Of a DNA stretch of 64,000 nt, positions 45,789 through 54,178 are shown in pieces (position 1 is the stretch's first letter; every line of letters begins with the position of its first letter). Below the pieces are notes generated by a model that saw nothing but the letters and a program-made list of their open reading frames with translations, did no database searches and had not been told where the DNA came from. The position numbers and the translations under genes are program-made. Origin of the DNA: Bythopirellula polymerisocia (GTDB taxonomy: Bacteria > Planctomycetota > Planctomycetia > Pirellulales > Lacipirellulaceae); assembly GCF_007860015.1 (NCBI RefSeq), contig NZ_SJPS01000001.1:62001-126000 (forward strand), given 5' to 3'.

Positions 45789-45826
45789 TGGCTGGTGGTT
45801 ATATATCACTCATCACTCATCACTTC
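45771..45826. repeat. Short tandem repeats between converging genes
   Basis: TTAGTGGTTAGTGGTTAGTGG is followed by TCACTCATCACTCATCAC. The first repeats encode the last codons of the transporter and the second runs up to the stop of the convergent EEP gene. Confidence 0.6.
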
Positions 45827-46662
45827 ACACTCAACGTCGCTGTAACAGGAAAATGATCTGAGGGATAGCGACCGTCGCGCTGGGTACGGACGATGTTTGC
45901 CTCTAATATCTTCCAGCGATCGTTAACGAAAATGGCATCGATTTTCTCGCCAGAGGTCGTTCCCTGGAAGCCATTGAATGTGCCGATATTTTGACCGTCA
46001 GGGTGCAGTACAAGATATGATTCTCTGAGACCCGGCTTAGCAAACGGGTGCCGGGCTTCATTGGTAGGGCCAACATTGAAGTCTCCCATCAAGATGACCG
46101 GTTCGTCGGGCGGTAGCTTGGCAATGCGGTCGGCAATCAACTGTCCGCTGCCAATGCGGGCCGGTTGAGATACGTGGTCCCAATGCGTGTTCCATACCTG
46201 CAATGACTCGCCAGTCGTGCGATCCACCAGTCGCGCCCAGGTGCAAACCCTGGGGAGTTCATTGCCCCAGTTGTGTGAACCACGCTTGTTGGGAGTATCG
46301 GACAGCCAAAAGGTCTCCCCCTCCAACAGGTCAAAGCGACTGCGATCGAACAGGAGTGTTGAATATTCACCATTCCCATCGGCTTCGCGACCGACTCCTA
46401 TAGCGACATACTGAGGGAACGCCGCAGTGAGTTCATCCAATTGCCCACGCAGAGCTTCTTGCAATCCCAAGAGATGTGGCTCAAAATCGCGGATCACATC
46501 TAGCACTAGCGATTTGCGATTTGGCCATGAATTGTCACCATCAGGTGCCGTCCCATAGCGGATATTAAAAGACATTACCCGCACGGCCTCTTCTGTTTTA
46601 GCTACAGACGTAGACAATGCTAAACAGCACAAGAGAATCACGCTCGAATATGAATTCAACAT
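45820..46662 (-). CDS. Secreted endonuclease/exonuclease/phosphatase-family protein
   Basis: This 280-residue protein has a signal peptide (NSYSSVILLCCLALSTSVA) and an EEP-fold domain. The key motifs are VMSFNIRYGT (Asn), HLLGLQEAL (Glu), ILMGDFNVGPTN (Asp and Asn) and the terminal PSDHFPVTATL (Asp-His). These place metal and catalytic residues as in DNase I and sphingomyelinase relatives. In polysaccharide loci such secreted EEP proteins may act on phosphodiesters. Its promoter region is shared with the divergent GH1 gene. The substrate is unclear. Confidence 0.87.
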   Translation of the reverse strand: MLNSYSSVILLCCLALSTSVAKTEEAVRVMSFNIRYGTAPDGDNSWPNRKSLVLDVIRDFEPHLLGLQEALRGQLDELTAAFPQYVAIGVGREADGNGEYSTLLFDRSRFDLLEGETFWLSDTPNKRGSHNWGNELPRVCTWARLVDRTTGESLQVWNTHWDHVSQPARIGSGQLIADRIAKLPPDEPVILMGDFNVGPTNEARHPFAKPGLRESYLVLHPDGQNIGTFNGFQGTTSGEKIDAIFVNDRWKILEANIVRTQRDGRYPSDHFPVTATLSVK

Positions 46663-46760
46663 TTCAGATCTCTGAGAAAATGGATGCCAATAGTTTCAGT
46701 TTGCAGGGCACTCACGAGTCTCTCATAGTTTTCCGTGAACTCCAAGGGTAACAAATCCTC

Positions 46761-48128
46761 ATGGCTGACCAGCCGCGCATATTTCCTGCCGAATTTACCT
46801 GGGGCGTTGCCACTTCGGCCTACCAGATCGAAGGGGCCGCCGACGTCGATGGCAAGGGACCAAGCGTGTGGGACCTGTTCTCTGCCGAGGGCAAAGTGCG
46901 CAACGGCGACACGGGCCACGTCGCATGCGACCATTATCATCGCTATCGAGAGGATTGCGACCTGATGCGTGAGTTGGGAATCCCCAATTATCGACTTTCT
47001 ATCTCCTGGCCTCGCGTGTTGCCCACCGGCAACGGGGATATCAACGAGCTGGGTCTTGATTACTATGACGCGCTCATTGACGCCTTGCTGGAACGACAAA
47101 TCCAGCCTTGGGTTACCTTATTTCACTGGGACTTTCCTCAGGATCTGCAAGATAAGGGGGGCTGGCTCAACCCCCAGAGCCCTCGCTGGTTTGCCGAGTA
47201 CGTCCGCATAGTGGTCGAACGGCTTTCCGACCGGGTGCAGCATTGGTTCACGATCAACGAACCCCAGGTCTTTCTGCGGTATGGACTGGTGGATGCCATC
47301 AACGCACCGGGACTTCGGCTATCTCTGGAGGAGCGGTTGCTGGCCAGCCATAACGTGTTGCTGGCACATGGCTTGGCCGTAGCCGAGATTCGCTCTGTGG
47401 CTAGGACGACTCCACAAGTGGGCTGGGCTCCCGTGGGGATTGCAATGATGCCCGCCAGCCAGAGCGCTGCTGATGTTGAAGCCGCAGAACTGGCCATGAG
47501 CGGCACGCCTGACCATCTGTGGAGCAACACCTGGTTTAATGATCCCGTCTTTTTGGGTTCCTACCCCGAAGCGGGCCTGCGCGAATTCGGCTCAGCCGTC
47601 CCGTCGACCACGCCGCAGGAAATGGAGACGATCTCCGCACCGCTCGACTTCTTAGGCCTGAATATCTACACAGGCACCTACGTAAGGAGCACGGGCGATG
47701 GCTCGTACGAGGAGTTGCCGGTTCCGCCGGGAGCAGCGCGGACTGCATTTGACTGGCCGGTGTGCGAAGAATCGCTCTACTGGGGTGCTCGCTACCACTG
47801 GGAGCGATACAAGAAGCCGATTTACATCACTGAGAACGGCATGGCCAATATCGATTGGGTAGCCCTCGATGGCGAGGTTCACGACCCCCAGCGGATCGAT
47901 TATCTGGCTCGCTACCTCGGGGAACTCCACCGGGCGATCGGCGACGGGGTCGATGTGCGCGGCTACTTCCTCTGGTCCTTGTTAGATAATTTTGAGTGGT
48001 CCGATGGTTACGGGAAGCGGTTTGGCTTGGTGCATGTTGATTTTGAAACACAACATCGGATCGCCAAAGATTCGGCACGGTGGTATCGGGAGGTGATCCA
48101 AACCAATGGAGGGAGTTTGATCTCCTAA
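46761..48128 (+). CDS. GH1 beta-glucosidase
   Basis: This 455-residue enzyme has no signal peptide and should be cytosolic. It has the GH1 barrel with the N-terminal FTWGVATSAYQIEGA, the acid/base in FTINEPQ (Glu167) and the nucleophile in YITENG (Glu358). The DGYGKRFGLVHVDF C-terminal loop is typical. It releases glucose from the non-reducing end of beta-linked disaccharides and oligosaccharides; sophorose fits the rest of the locus. AAGGGT precedes the ATG. No operator was found before this gene. Confidence 0.93.
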   Translation: MADQPRIFPAEFTWGVATSAYQIEGAADVDGKGPSVWDLFSAEGKVRNGDTGHVACDHYHRYREDCDLMRELGIPNYRLSISWPRVLPTGNGDINELGLDYYDALIDALLERQIQPWVTLFHWDFPQDLQDKGGWLNPQSPRWFAEYVRIVVERLSDRVQHWFTINEPQVFLRYGLVDAINAPGLRLSLEERLLASHNVLLAHGLAVAEIRSVARTTPQVGWAPVGIAMMPASQSAADVEAAELAMSGTPDHLWSNTWFNDPVFLGSYPEAGLREFGSAVPSTTPQEMETISAPLDFLGLNIYTGTYVRSTGDGSYEELPVPPGAARTAFDWPVCEESLYWGARYHWERYKKPIYITENGMANIDWVALDGEVHDPQRIDYLARYLGELHRAIGDGVDVRGYFLWSLLDNFEWSDGYGKRFGLVHVDFETQHRIAKDSARWYREVIQTNGGSLIS

Positions 48129-48138
48129 AGCAAAAAAA

Positions 48139-48175
48139 CACCCGCCCGACTGCTAGGAGCAATCGGGCGGGTGTG
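48139..48175 (-). terminator. Strong terminator for the minus-strand PEP-CTERM gene
   Basis: ACACCCGCCCGA pairs with TCGGGCGGGTGT, and the minus strand then has a T-run (GTTTTTTTGC). The stem also follows the GH1 stop, so it may stop transcription from both sides. Confidence 0.8.
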
Positions 48176-48208
48176 GTTAGTGAAAAAGCAGTGAAGTCTG
48201 ACTAAAAC

Positions 48209-48937
48209 TTAGCGACGACGCATGCCCAGGAAACCAACGAGACTCATCCCGACCAACACCAAGCTGGCAGGCTCGGGGACGCAGGTCAATGTAAACTGGT
48301 CCACGACATAAGCTTGGCCACCACCGGCGGGATTGCCAAAGGAGTCGATCATCGACGCACGAGCACGAACGAAAGCAGTCCCAGCAGGTGCGACATCCAT
48401 CACCATGTATTCCGCGTACCCAAATGAAGCGGGAAGTCCAGTAGTGCCCAACCCGGCAGCTTTCAGGTCGAGCACCGAACCGCCGATTACACTACTGCCT
48501 GCGTCGAGGAATTCAACTGCCAATTCCGATTTCGTCGTCGTATTGGTAGGATCTAATCCTACATAGCCAGCCTCAGCACCAGCCCAAGCGGTGAGTATGT
48601 ATTTCATACCGGCTGTGCCAGGATTGTCTTGATAAAAATTCACGGTAACGTCGCCATCAGTCGCGTTGCCGGTGAATGTCTTAAAGAACAAGCCGCAACC
48701 ACCACCGCCACAATCACCTACCGCGCCCGCCGTATTGGCCCATGGTTCGGAAGAGGCGCCGTCGTTAAACACTCCAGAGATCGACCTAGAAGCGTCGACA
48801 ACCCAGCCAGTAGGAGTTGCCAAAGCTTGGCTAGAGACTGAAGTAGAATCTAGCAGGCCATTTGTCAGCACTGCGTTTGCGTTATTGACATAACACAAAA
48901 GCGTAAGAGCAAGACCAAACACCAATTTTCGTTTCAT
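48209..48937 (-). CDS. PEP-CTERM protein with a jelly-roll-like module
   Basis: This 242-residue protein has a signal peptide (RKLVFGLALTLLCYVNNANA) and a C-terminal sorting signal VPEPASLVLVGMSLVGFLGMRRR. The ~190-residue module between them contains EFLDAGSSVIGGSVLDLKAAG and DVAPAGTAFVRARASMID. It is closely related to each repeat of the larger PEP-CTERM protein at 49752. It would be processed by exosortase and exposed at the envelope. An operator lies ~110 bp before the start. A carbohydrate-binding role is inferred from regulon and fold guess only. Confidence 0.85.
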   Translation of the reverse strand: MKRKLVFGLALTLLCYVNNANAVLTNGLLDSTSVSSQALATPTGWVVDASRSISGVFNDGASSEPWANTAGAVGDCGGGGCGLFFKTFTGNATDGDVTVNFYQDNPGTAGMKYILTAWAGAEAGYVGLDPTNTTTKSELAVEFLDAGSSVIGGSVLDLKAAGLGTTGLPASFGYAEYMVMDVAPAGTAFVRARASMIDSFGNPAGGGQAYVVDQFTLTCVPEPASLVLVGMSLVGFLGMRRR

Positions 48938-49048
48938 TAGTTACTCCCTCCCATCAATTAAGGTCAATCCAAAAGAACAGCAAAGAACACCTTTACTACC
49001 GGATTAGACGATTTGAAAAGAAATGATCGCAATTCATGGCATTCCACC

Positions 49049-49064
49049 ATGAAAGCGCTTCCAG
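49049..49064. promoter_or_regulatory. LacI-type operator, copy 2
   Basis: ATGAAAGCGCTTCCAG is aligned on the AGCGCT core. It lies about 112 bp before the start of the minus-strand PEP-CTERM gene and close to a possible TTGCGA-N18-TCTAAT promoter. Confidence 0.65.
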
Positions 49065-49299
49065 GTGTCTATCTTATCCGGCCCAGAGTCGCCATGCAAG
49101 AAAAAACTTGAAAAATGTAGATGAAACTGCTTTTTCCACCTAGTGAGGGGCATTTCCTAGCAGGGCCTAATGTCTATCACGGTGTATTAGTTTTCCTCCC
49201 CCCGGAATAATTAAACGATGGTTAGCCGGGGAGGTTTACCGCCTAGAAGCAGCTCACTTGCCAGGAATTATATGTCTCTTTTAGAGTAAAAAATTAGTT

Positions 49300-49315
49300 A
49301 AGAAAGCGCTTGCAG
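49300..49315. promoter_or_regulatory. LacI-type operator, copy 3
   Basis: AAGAAAGCGCTTGCAG is aligned on the AGCGCT core. Its right half is the -35 box of the promoter at 49310-49338, so occupancy should repress it. Confidence 0.7.
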
Positions 49316-49338
49316 TCTGGATAGTGCTTGTTTATAAT
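49310..49338 (+). promoter_or_regulatory. Sigma-70-type promoter of the large PEP-CTERM gene
   Basis: TTGCAG (49310-49315), a 17-bp spacer and TATAAT (49333-49338) form a near-ideal promoter. It implies a leader of about 400 nt before the ATG at 49752. Confidence 0.75.
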
Positions 49339-49751
49339 GCGGCGTAGAGGGAACTTTTCACGTCACTTGGCGTTGGCTGAGTTAATTTCGAAGTCTATTC
49401 ATTGATGCGAGAGGTATCACTCACGATTTGCAAATCGCGTTGTCTTTACATAGCGACTAATTGTTAGCCGAATTTGTGTTGAGGCGCTACGATGTTAAGA
49501 GGGAGCAGCAGAGAAGACGCTTAAGGCAATGAGGACCTTCCCTACCGGGGCAGCGAAGGTCTTGGGCCAAAGAGGTTTAGTTAATCCATATTAATTGTGG
49601 GCTTTTCTGGAAGATGCGTTTTAGAGGCCCTCAGGCTTGGTAGTTTGCTTGTCAGCGATTTCATTTATCAGTTGCTTGTTCGTGTGATCAAGAACAGTAC
49701 AGAGTTGCTCTTAGTTAGTAGTCGAATTCTTTTCACGAGGGAAAACCAGCT

Positions 49752-51365
49752 ATGAAAAAAAATGTCTCATTTCTAATTGTCATTGCTCTAGTCGCGTTGC
49801 CGGTATGCCGCTCGCAGGCCGTCGAACTCCTGATCAGTGGTGATTTTGAACCGCCACAAACTGAATTTGGACAAGTCCCAGGCTGGCAACTCCAAGAGTT
49901 TTTTACGGGAAGTACAGCTGAAGCTAATACGGCTGGTCTCGTTGGTGCCACGGACAGACGGCTTCAATTAAATGCCTTCGCGGCCGGAGGCCCGCTAACT
50001 CCCTCGCAAGGCAATTTTAACAGTGATGGACTTCCAGCCGGCCAAGTTGACGGAAGGGACTTCCTCATTTGGCAGCGGGGTTTTGGTGACACGGGAACAA
50101 AACTCCCCTCCGAAGGTGATGCCACCGGAGATATGAACGTCAATGGGGCAGACCTCAGCATTTGGCAGAGTAACTACGCTGCCAAACGGGCGGGGGTATT
50201 CTCCAATGCCATACTTTCACAAACAGTACCTGGTGCAGCTGGTGAGACTTATTCTTTTCAGGGAACATCGGAGTTTGAGGATAACTACTCTGGACTTGTA
50301 ACCACGCTCGATGCTGAAAGCCCCAACGGAGCTATCGCGTCCCCCACCGTGACTCAGTTCAGGATGGAGTTCCTCGATTCAGGAGGGTCTGTCATCGGTT
50401 CGGCAACGCCCCTCGATCTACGCACCGAGAACACATTTCCTGGCTTTCCCGTAGTCCACACCCCATTAGTCGCGCAGGCTCCTGCTGGGACTTCGAACGT
50501 GCGGGTGGTCGCCGAGGCGTTGGATATGGCCTGGAATGGCAATTCGACAACAATGGGTAATCTGCAGGCGGCTTTCTTCAATGATTTCTCGCTGAATAGT
50601 GCGACCAATCCTGGCACCGACCTCTTACTCAACGGAAACCTGAACCTGGAAATTCCGACCGCTCTCGACTTCTGGAATCAAGTCGAAACTCCACCTGAAA
50701 AAATTGAGATCCTCCGTGCTGGTAACTTTAGCTTTTCCAATCACACGCCAGGGGGGACAGCGGGTGTGTGGCTGAGTTCGTTTTTCGGTGGGAACACAAA
50801 TTTTGCGAACCCAAATACCGATCCCGTCGACGGCGTGATCTCTCAGACTGTCCAAGCCGTCGCAGGGGGGACCTACACGTTCTCAGGTTGGACGAAGTTT
50901 GAAACGAACTTCTCAGGTGGCCTCGATACGATTCCCGCCGGCTTAGCTGCAAACGTTTTGTATAGTGGACAGCCTTCACCAACCAAGGTTGAAATCAGGG
51001 TCGATTTTCTTGATATCAATAGCGTGGTGATTGAATCGGCTGTGATCGACGTGAAAGCTGCCCGCCAAGCTGCCTGCGGAGGCAATGCTAATGATCTTAC
51101 CTGCGGCCCCGCCAGCAACGGTTGGGTCCAGTCCACACTCCAGGCCGTTGCCCCTGCCGGCACGATTTTCGCGCGGCTTACTGCCCAAATGCTCGATGGC
51201 GTGACGACCACAGGTCAGCAGTCAGGGTTCTTCGACGACTTCTCTCTCGATGGACCGGCTCCGGGCATGCTCGTCGCAACGAATCAGGCGGTTCCCGAGC
51301 CCACTTCCTTGGTTATCTTGAGTCTGGGAACTCTGTTGCTGGGTTTGGTTAGAACTCGCAGGTAA
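49752..51365 (+). CDS. PEP-CTERM protein with two repeat modules and an internal dockerin-like insert
   Basis: This 537-residue protein has a signal peptide (KKNVSFLIVIALVALPVCRS) and ends AVPEPTSLVILSLGTLLLGLVRTRR. Two copies of the module of the 48209 protein are present: the first with FLDSGGSVIGSATPLDLR and the second with FLDINSVVIESAVIDVKAA and FARLTAQMLDG. The first copy is interrupted at residues about 88-143 by a type I dockerin-like pair (DGRDFLIWQRGFG, NGADLSIWQSNY). Such dockerin repeats normally sit at the C-terminus, so this position is odd. The protein likely displays its modules on the cell envelope. Confidence 0.87.
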   Translation: MKKNVSFLIVIALVALPVCRSQAVELLISGDFEPPQTEFGQVPGWQLQEFFTGSTAEANTAGLVGATDRRLQLNAFAAGGPLTPSQGNFNSDGLPAGQVDGRDFLIWQRGFGDTGTKLPSEGDATGDMNVNGADLSIWQSNYAAKRAGVFSNAILSQTVPGAAGETYSFQGTSEFEDNYSGLVTTLDAESPNGAIASPTVTQFRMEFLDSGGSVIGSATPLDLRTENTFPGFPVVHTPLVAQAPAGTSNVRVVAEALDMAWNGNSTTMGNLQAAFFNDFSLNSATNPGTDLLLNGNLNLEIPTALDFWNQVETPPEKIEILRAGNFSFSNHTPGGTAGVWLSSFFGGNTNFANPNTDPVDGVISQTVQAVAGGTYTFSGWTKFETNFSGGLDTIPAGLAANVLYSGQPSPTKVEIRVDFLDINSVVIESAVIDVKAARQAACGGNANDLTCGPASNGWVQSTLQAVAPAGTIFARLTAQMLDGVTTTGQQSGFFDDFSLDGPAPGMLVATNQAVPEPTSLVILSLGTLLLGLVRTRR

Positions 51366-51489
51366 GTGGAATCTCGAATCAAACGCGAAGGGATTCTCGT
51401 TTTATTGAAATTTGATTGATTTTATTTTAAGGGTGGCCGCATGGAGCGCGCCACCGGCGGAAGGGCTATCCAAGTACTAGGATAATACC

Positions 51490-52650
51490 ATGAGATTAAA
51501 CTCGTCACGCTTGAAAGCTGGCTTTACGCTTGTCGAACTCTTGGTGGTGATCGCCATCATTGGAATACTGGTAGCCTTGCTGTTGCCTGCAATTCAAGCG
51601 GCCCGCGAGGCGGCCAGACGGACTACCTGTCTCAACCAAGTCCGGCAGATGGGGATTGCCATGCAGAATCATGTGGATTCCTACAAGACTTTCCCCACCG
51701 GGGGTAATGTCCCCAATCCGCAGATCAAAGACTACATGACTGGGGGACTCAATAGCCCGGGCAATCCGAATGGACCCAACAAACAAGGGCTAGGTGCGTT
51801 CTATCAGATACTCCCCTATCTGGAACAGAATGCTGTGCAAGGGATTACTAATCAGAGCGATCTCCAATCGACTCTCATCCCGCTTTACAACTGTCCGTCT
51901 CGTCGTGCTCCAGGCACAGGGCCTGCCAGAGTTCAACTCACTGATTATGCCACGGCACAGCCAGCCACCAACTATTGTGGATCAAGCGCTTACGATCCCC
52001 TGGCTGCATGGCCCTTCAACGGACCGAACCCGGCATTTGCCATTCGCTCCTACTGGTGTGGAGACGGCAAGCCCGGATCTTGGGCTGCGGCACCCGGAGC
52101 CTCACCGCCGCCTACTGCCATCAACTACGGTGGAGTGATCGTACGCACTCCTTATCGGCTCATCAGCGAAGCATCTGCCAATGCTCCAGCAGTCGGTGAG
52201 ATCGTTTCGGGGTACCCCACCGCAATCAAGCCTAGCCAGGTGAGCGATGGCCTGAGCAATACTCTGGTGATCAGCGAGAAGCTGGTGCGCTCTGACTTAT
52301 ACGAAGGTCAATCCCCCCCTCCGCCTGACGACGGGGCTGGGCAGGTTTCTGACGATAAGGGTTGGGCTGACGGCTGGGATCCTGATTCGGTGCGATTTAC
52401 TGGAGTTCCACCTCTTAGTGACGATGACCAAAGTGTCTGCCGGAGTTCCAATCCGGCGTTTCGCAGGACGTGTGTTGGGTTTGAAGGCTCGGTTCCAGCA
52501 CTTTTCTTTGGCTCGGCACATTCCGGTGGTGTCAATGCAGTCTATGCAGACGCGTCTGGTCACTTCATCACCTTTGACGTCGATCACCTTGTCTTTAATG
52601 CTTTAGGTACGCGGGATGGCGCGGAAATCGTCGACTCGAGCCAGCTTTGA
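51490..52650 (+). CDS. DUF1559 protein with type IV prepilin-like leader
   Basis: This 386-residue protein starts with a prepilin cleavage and helix signature ([20 protein letters not shown]), then [17 protein letters not shown] residues and the DUF1559 domain. The end contains [25 protein letters not shown], the typical conserved tail. Planctomycetes carry tens of such genes; they are thought to be pseudopilin-like surface proteins. It lies between two PEP-CTERM genes on the same strand, which suggests it belongs to the surface part of the locus. Confidence 0.92.
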   Translation: MRLNSSRLKAGFTLVELLVVIAIIGILVALLLPAIQAAREAARRTTCLNQVRQMGIAMQNHVDSYKTFPTGGNVPNPQIKDYMTGGLNSPGNPNGPNKQGLGAFYQILPYLEQNAVQGITNQSDLQSTLIPLYNCPSRRAPGTGPARVQLTDYATAQPATNYCGSSAYDPLAAWPFNGPNPAFAIRSYWCGDGKPGSWAAAPGASPPPTAINYGGVIVRTPYRLISEASANAPAVGEIVSGYPTAIKPSQVSDGLSNTLVISEKLVRSDLYEGQSPPPPDDGAGQVSDDKGWADGWDPDSVRFTGVPPLSDDDQSVCRSSNPAFRRTCVGFEGSVPALFFGSAHSGGVNAVYADASGHFITFDVDHLVFNALGTRDGAEIVDSSQL

Positions 52651-52718
52651 GTTTGTAATCGGCGAGCAATGCAGGTCATATCCCAGGATTGCTGATTTGT
52701 GAGAAAGGTTAGCGCGGC

Positions 52719-54152
52719 GTGTCGTGCAGGAATCTCTTCTTAGCCATTCTGATGTTTCTGATTCACGTCTCGCCGGGGAAAGCTCAAGATATAGACACGA
52801 TTCGTAACGAACAGATTCTCCGTCTGCGCGGTTATGTGCTTAACGCGATTCGATTCTCTGGTCTGGTGCGAGATTCACTTGTGCTTGACGGTGAGAGCTT
52901 TCATCCTGCTACACCGGACGCGGCAGGCTTTGCCCTCGTTTCACTGAGCGCATTTAATCATCTCGGCATTCAACCAGATGCTGAACAACGCGTCATTAAG
53001 ATTCTCAATGCCCATCTGGGACTAACGCCGGGAGTGACGCCTGAACGCTCAGCGGATGGGCACTTTATTCATTTCATGAATGTCGATACAGGTGCAGCTG
53101 CCCCCTGCTGCTGGGACGATTCCTATAGCCCCATTGGGTCGGCCCTTCTGGCCGCCGGGGCACAGTTTGCCAAGCGACAGTTCTCTGGCAACACGACGAT
53201 TGCCTCCCTAGCCGATCAGCTCACGGCAAGCATCGATTTCAATGCGGCCATTCATCCGAGTCTCGATGGCCGGATTTATCTCGATATGACCAAGGAGGGT
53301 GGTGGCTCGGGTGGTGCTGTGCGGCCCTGGAATGAGTACATGTTGGTAGAAAGTCTTGCCCTCCGACAACCGAATAACGAACGGGCCCTAGCAGTGAAGG
53401 ATCTGTGGCTCGACACGAATAGTTTACCTCAGATTTCTTACGCAGGGATTCCTACACTTACTGACAACGTCAACCGCTTTGCTTCCGGCTTTTGGGTGCA
53501 GCAAATGCATTTCTTCAATGGGGATTTTCGCCACAATGAAGAGTTCGAGACGTTCTTCTGGAACCAACGTGATGCAGACAAGATGTATTCCAGTGACATC
53601 TTGGGTGAGACGTTTCGCTACGGTTTAACGGCGGGAGTAAGCCCGCAGGGATATCACGCTGATCGCATTGGGGATCATCCCGATAATGTGTTTTCTCCGG
53701 AGGCCGTGGCAGCCTGGGGTGACATGGACACCCTCTTGCAATTCTACAACGAGCAGATTACCTCCACGAGTCCCAGCTACAAGTTTGGAATGGTCCGCGT
53801 GTCGGAAACGGAGCCCAATTGGCTTCCGAACGACGCGGGGTTGGTCGACCATCTGTTTCTACTCTTTGGCCTGGTAGAGAGCATAGATCCAGACTTCTTT
53901 GCGGATCGCTTGTTTCCCGCGTTCATTGAGGGTGATTTCGATCAAGATGGCGACGTCGACGGTGATGATTTCCTCCTTTGGCAGCGAGGCGGTTCACCCG
54001 CTCCGCTAAGTGCAGGCGATTTGGCAGATTGGAATTCTCACTACGGTGCTCCATTTCAAGTCACCCCATTGGCCGCGGTTCCTGAACCGGCAACAATAAT
54101 CCACCTCTTGTGCGTGATCGGTCTACTTGTTGTTTGTAGGCGAAATGTTTAG
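52719..54152 (+). CDS. PEP-CTERM protein with alpha/alpha-toroid-like domain
   Basis: This 477-residue protein starts from a GTG with AAAGG upstream and has a signal peptide (CRNLFLAILMFLIHVSPGKA). Residues about 25-400 are helical and toroid-like (GFALVSLSAFNHLG, PIGSALLAAGAQFA, RPWNEYMLVESLALRQ, TPGVSPQGYHADRIGDHPDNVFSPEAVAAWG-type blocks). I could not assign it to a named hydrolase family. A dockerin-like pair follows (FDQDGDVDGDDFLLWQRGG) and a PEP-CTERM signal ends it. It precedes the 754-residue glycoamylase gene by 26 bp, so the two are likely an operon. Confidence 0.78.
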   Translation: MSCRNLFLAILMFLIHVSPGKAQDIDTIRNEQILRLRGYVLNAIRFSGLVRDSLVLDGESFHPATPDAAGFALVSLSAFNHLGIQPDAEQRVIKILNAHLGLTPGVTPERSADGHFIHFMNVDTGAAAPCCWDDSYSPIGSALLAAGAQFAKRQFSGNTTIASLADQLTASIDFNAAIHPSLDGRIYLDMTKEGGGSGGAVRPWNEYMLVESLALRQPNNERALAVKDLWLDTNSLPQISYAGIPTLTDNVNRFASGFWVQQMHFFNGDFRHNEEFETFFWNQRDADKMYSSDILGETFRYGLTAGVSPQGYHADRIGDHPDNVFSPEAVAAWGDMDTLLQFYNEQITSTSPSYKFGMVRVSETEPNWLPNDAGLVDHLFLLFGLVESIDPDFFADRLFPAFIEGDFDQDGDVDGDDFLLWQRGGSPAPLSAGDLADWNSHYGAPFQVTPLAAVPEPATIIHLLCVIGLLVVCRRNV

Positions 54153-54178
54153 CCCGAATTTCGGTAGCGTAACGAGAA

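Larger units (their letters stand above)
48938..49751. other. Divergent control region of two PEP-CTERM genes (814 bp)
   Basis: Two operators and one strong promoter are placed here. A hairpin around 49194-49233 (CCTCCCC against GGGGAGG) and another near 49530-49560 (GACCTTC against GAAGGTC) may shape the leader of the plus-strand gene. I see a ten-codon ATG-to-stop frame at 49491-49523 and no other gene. Confidence 0.5.
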
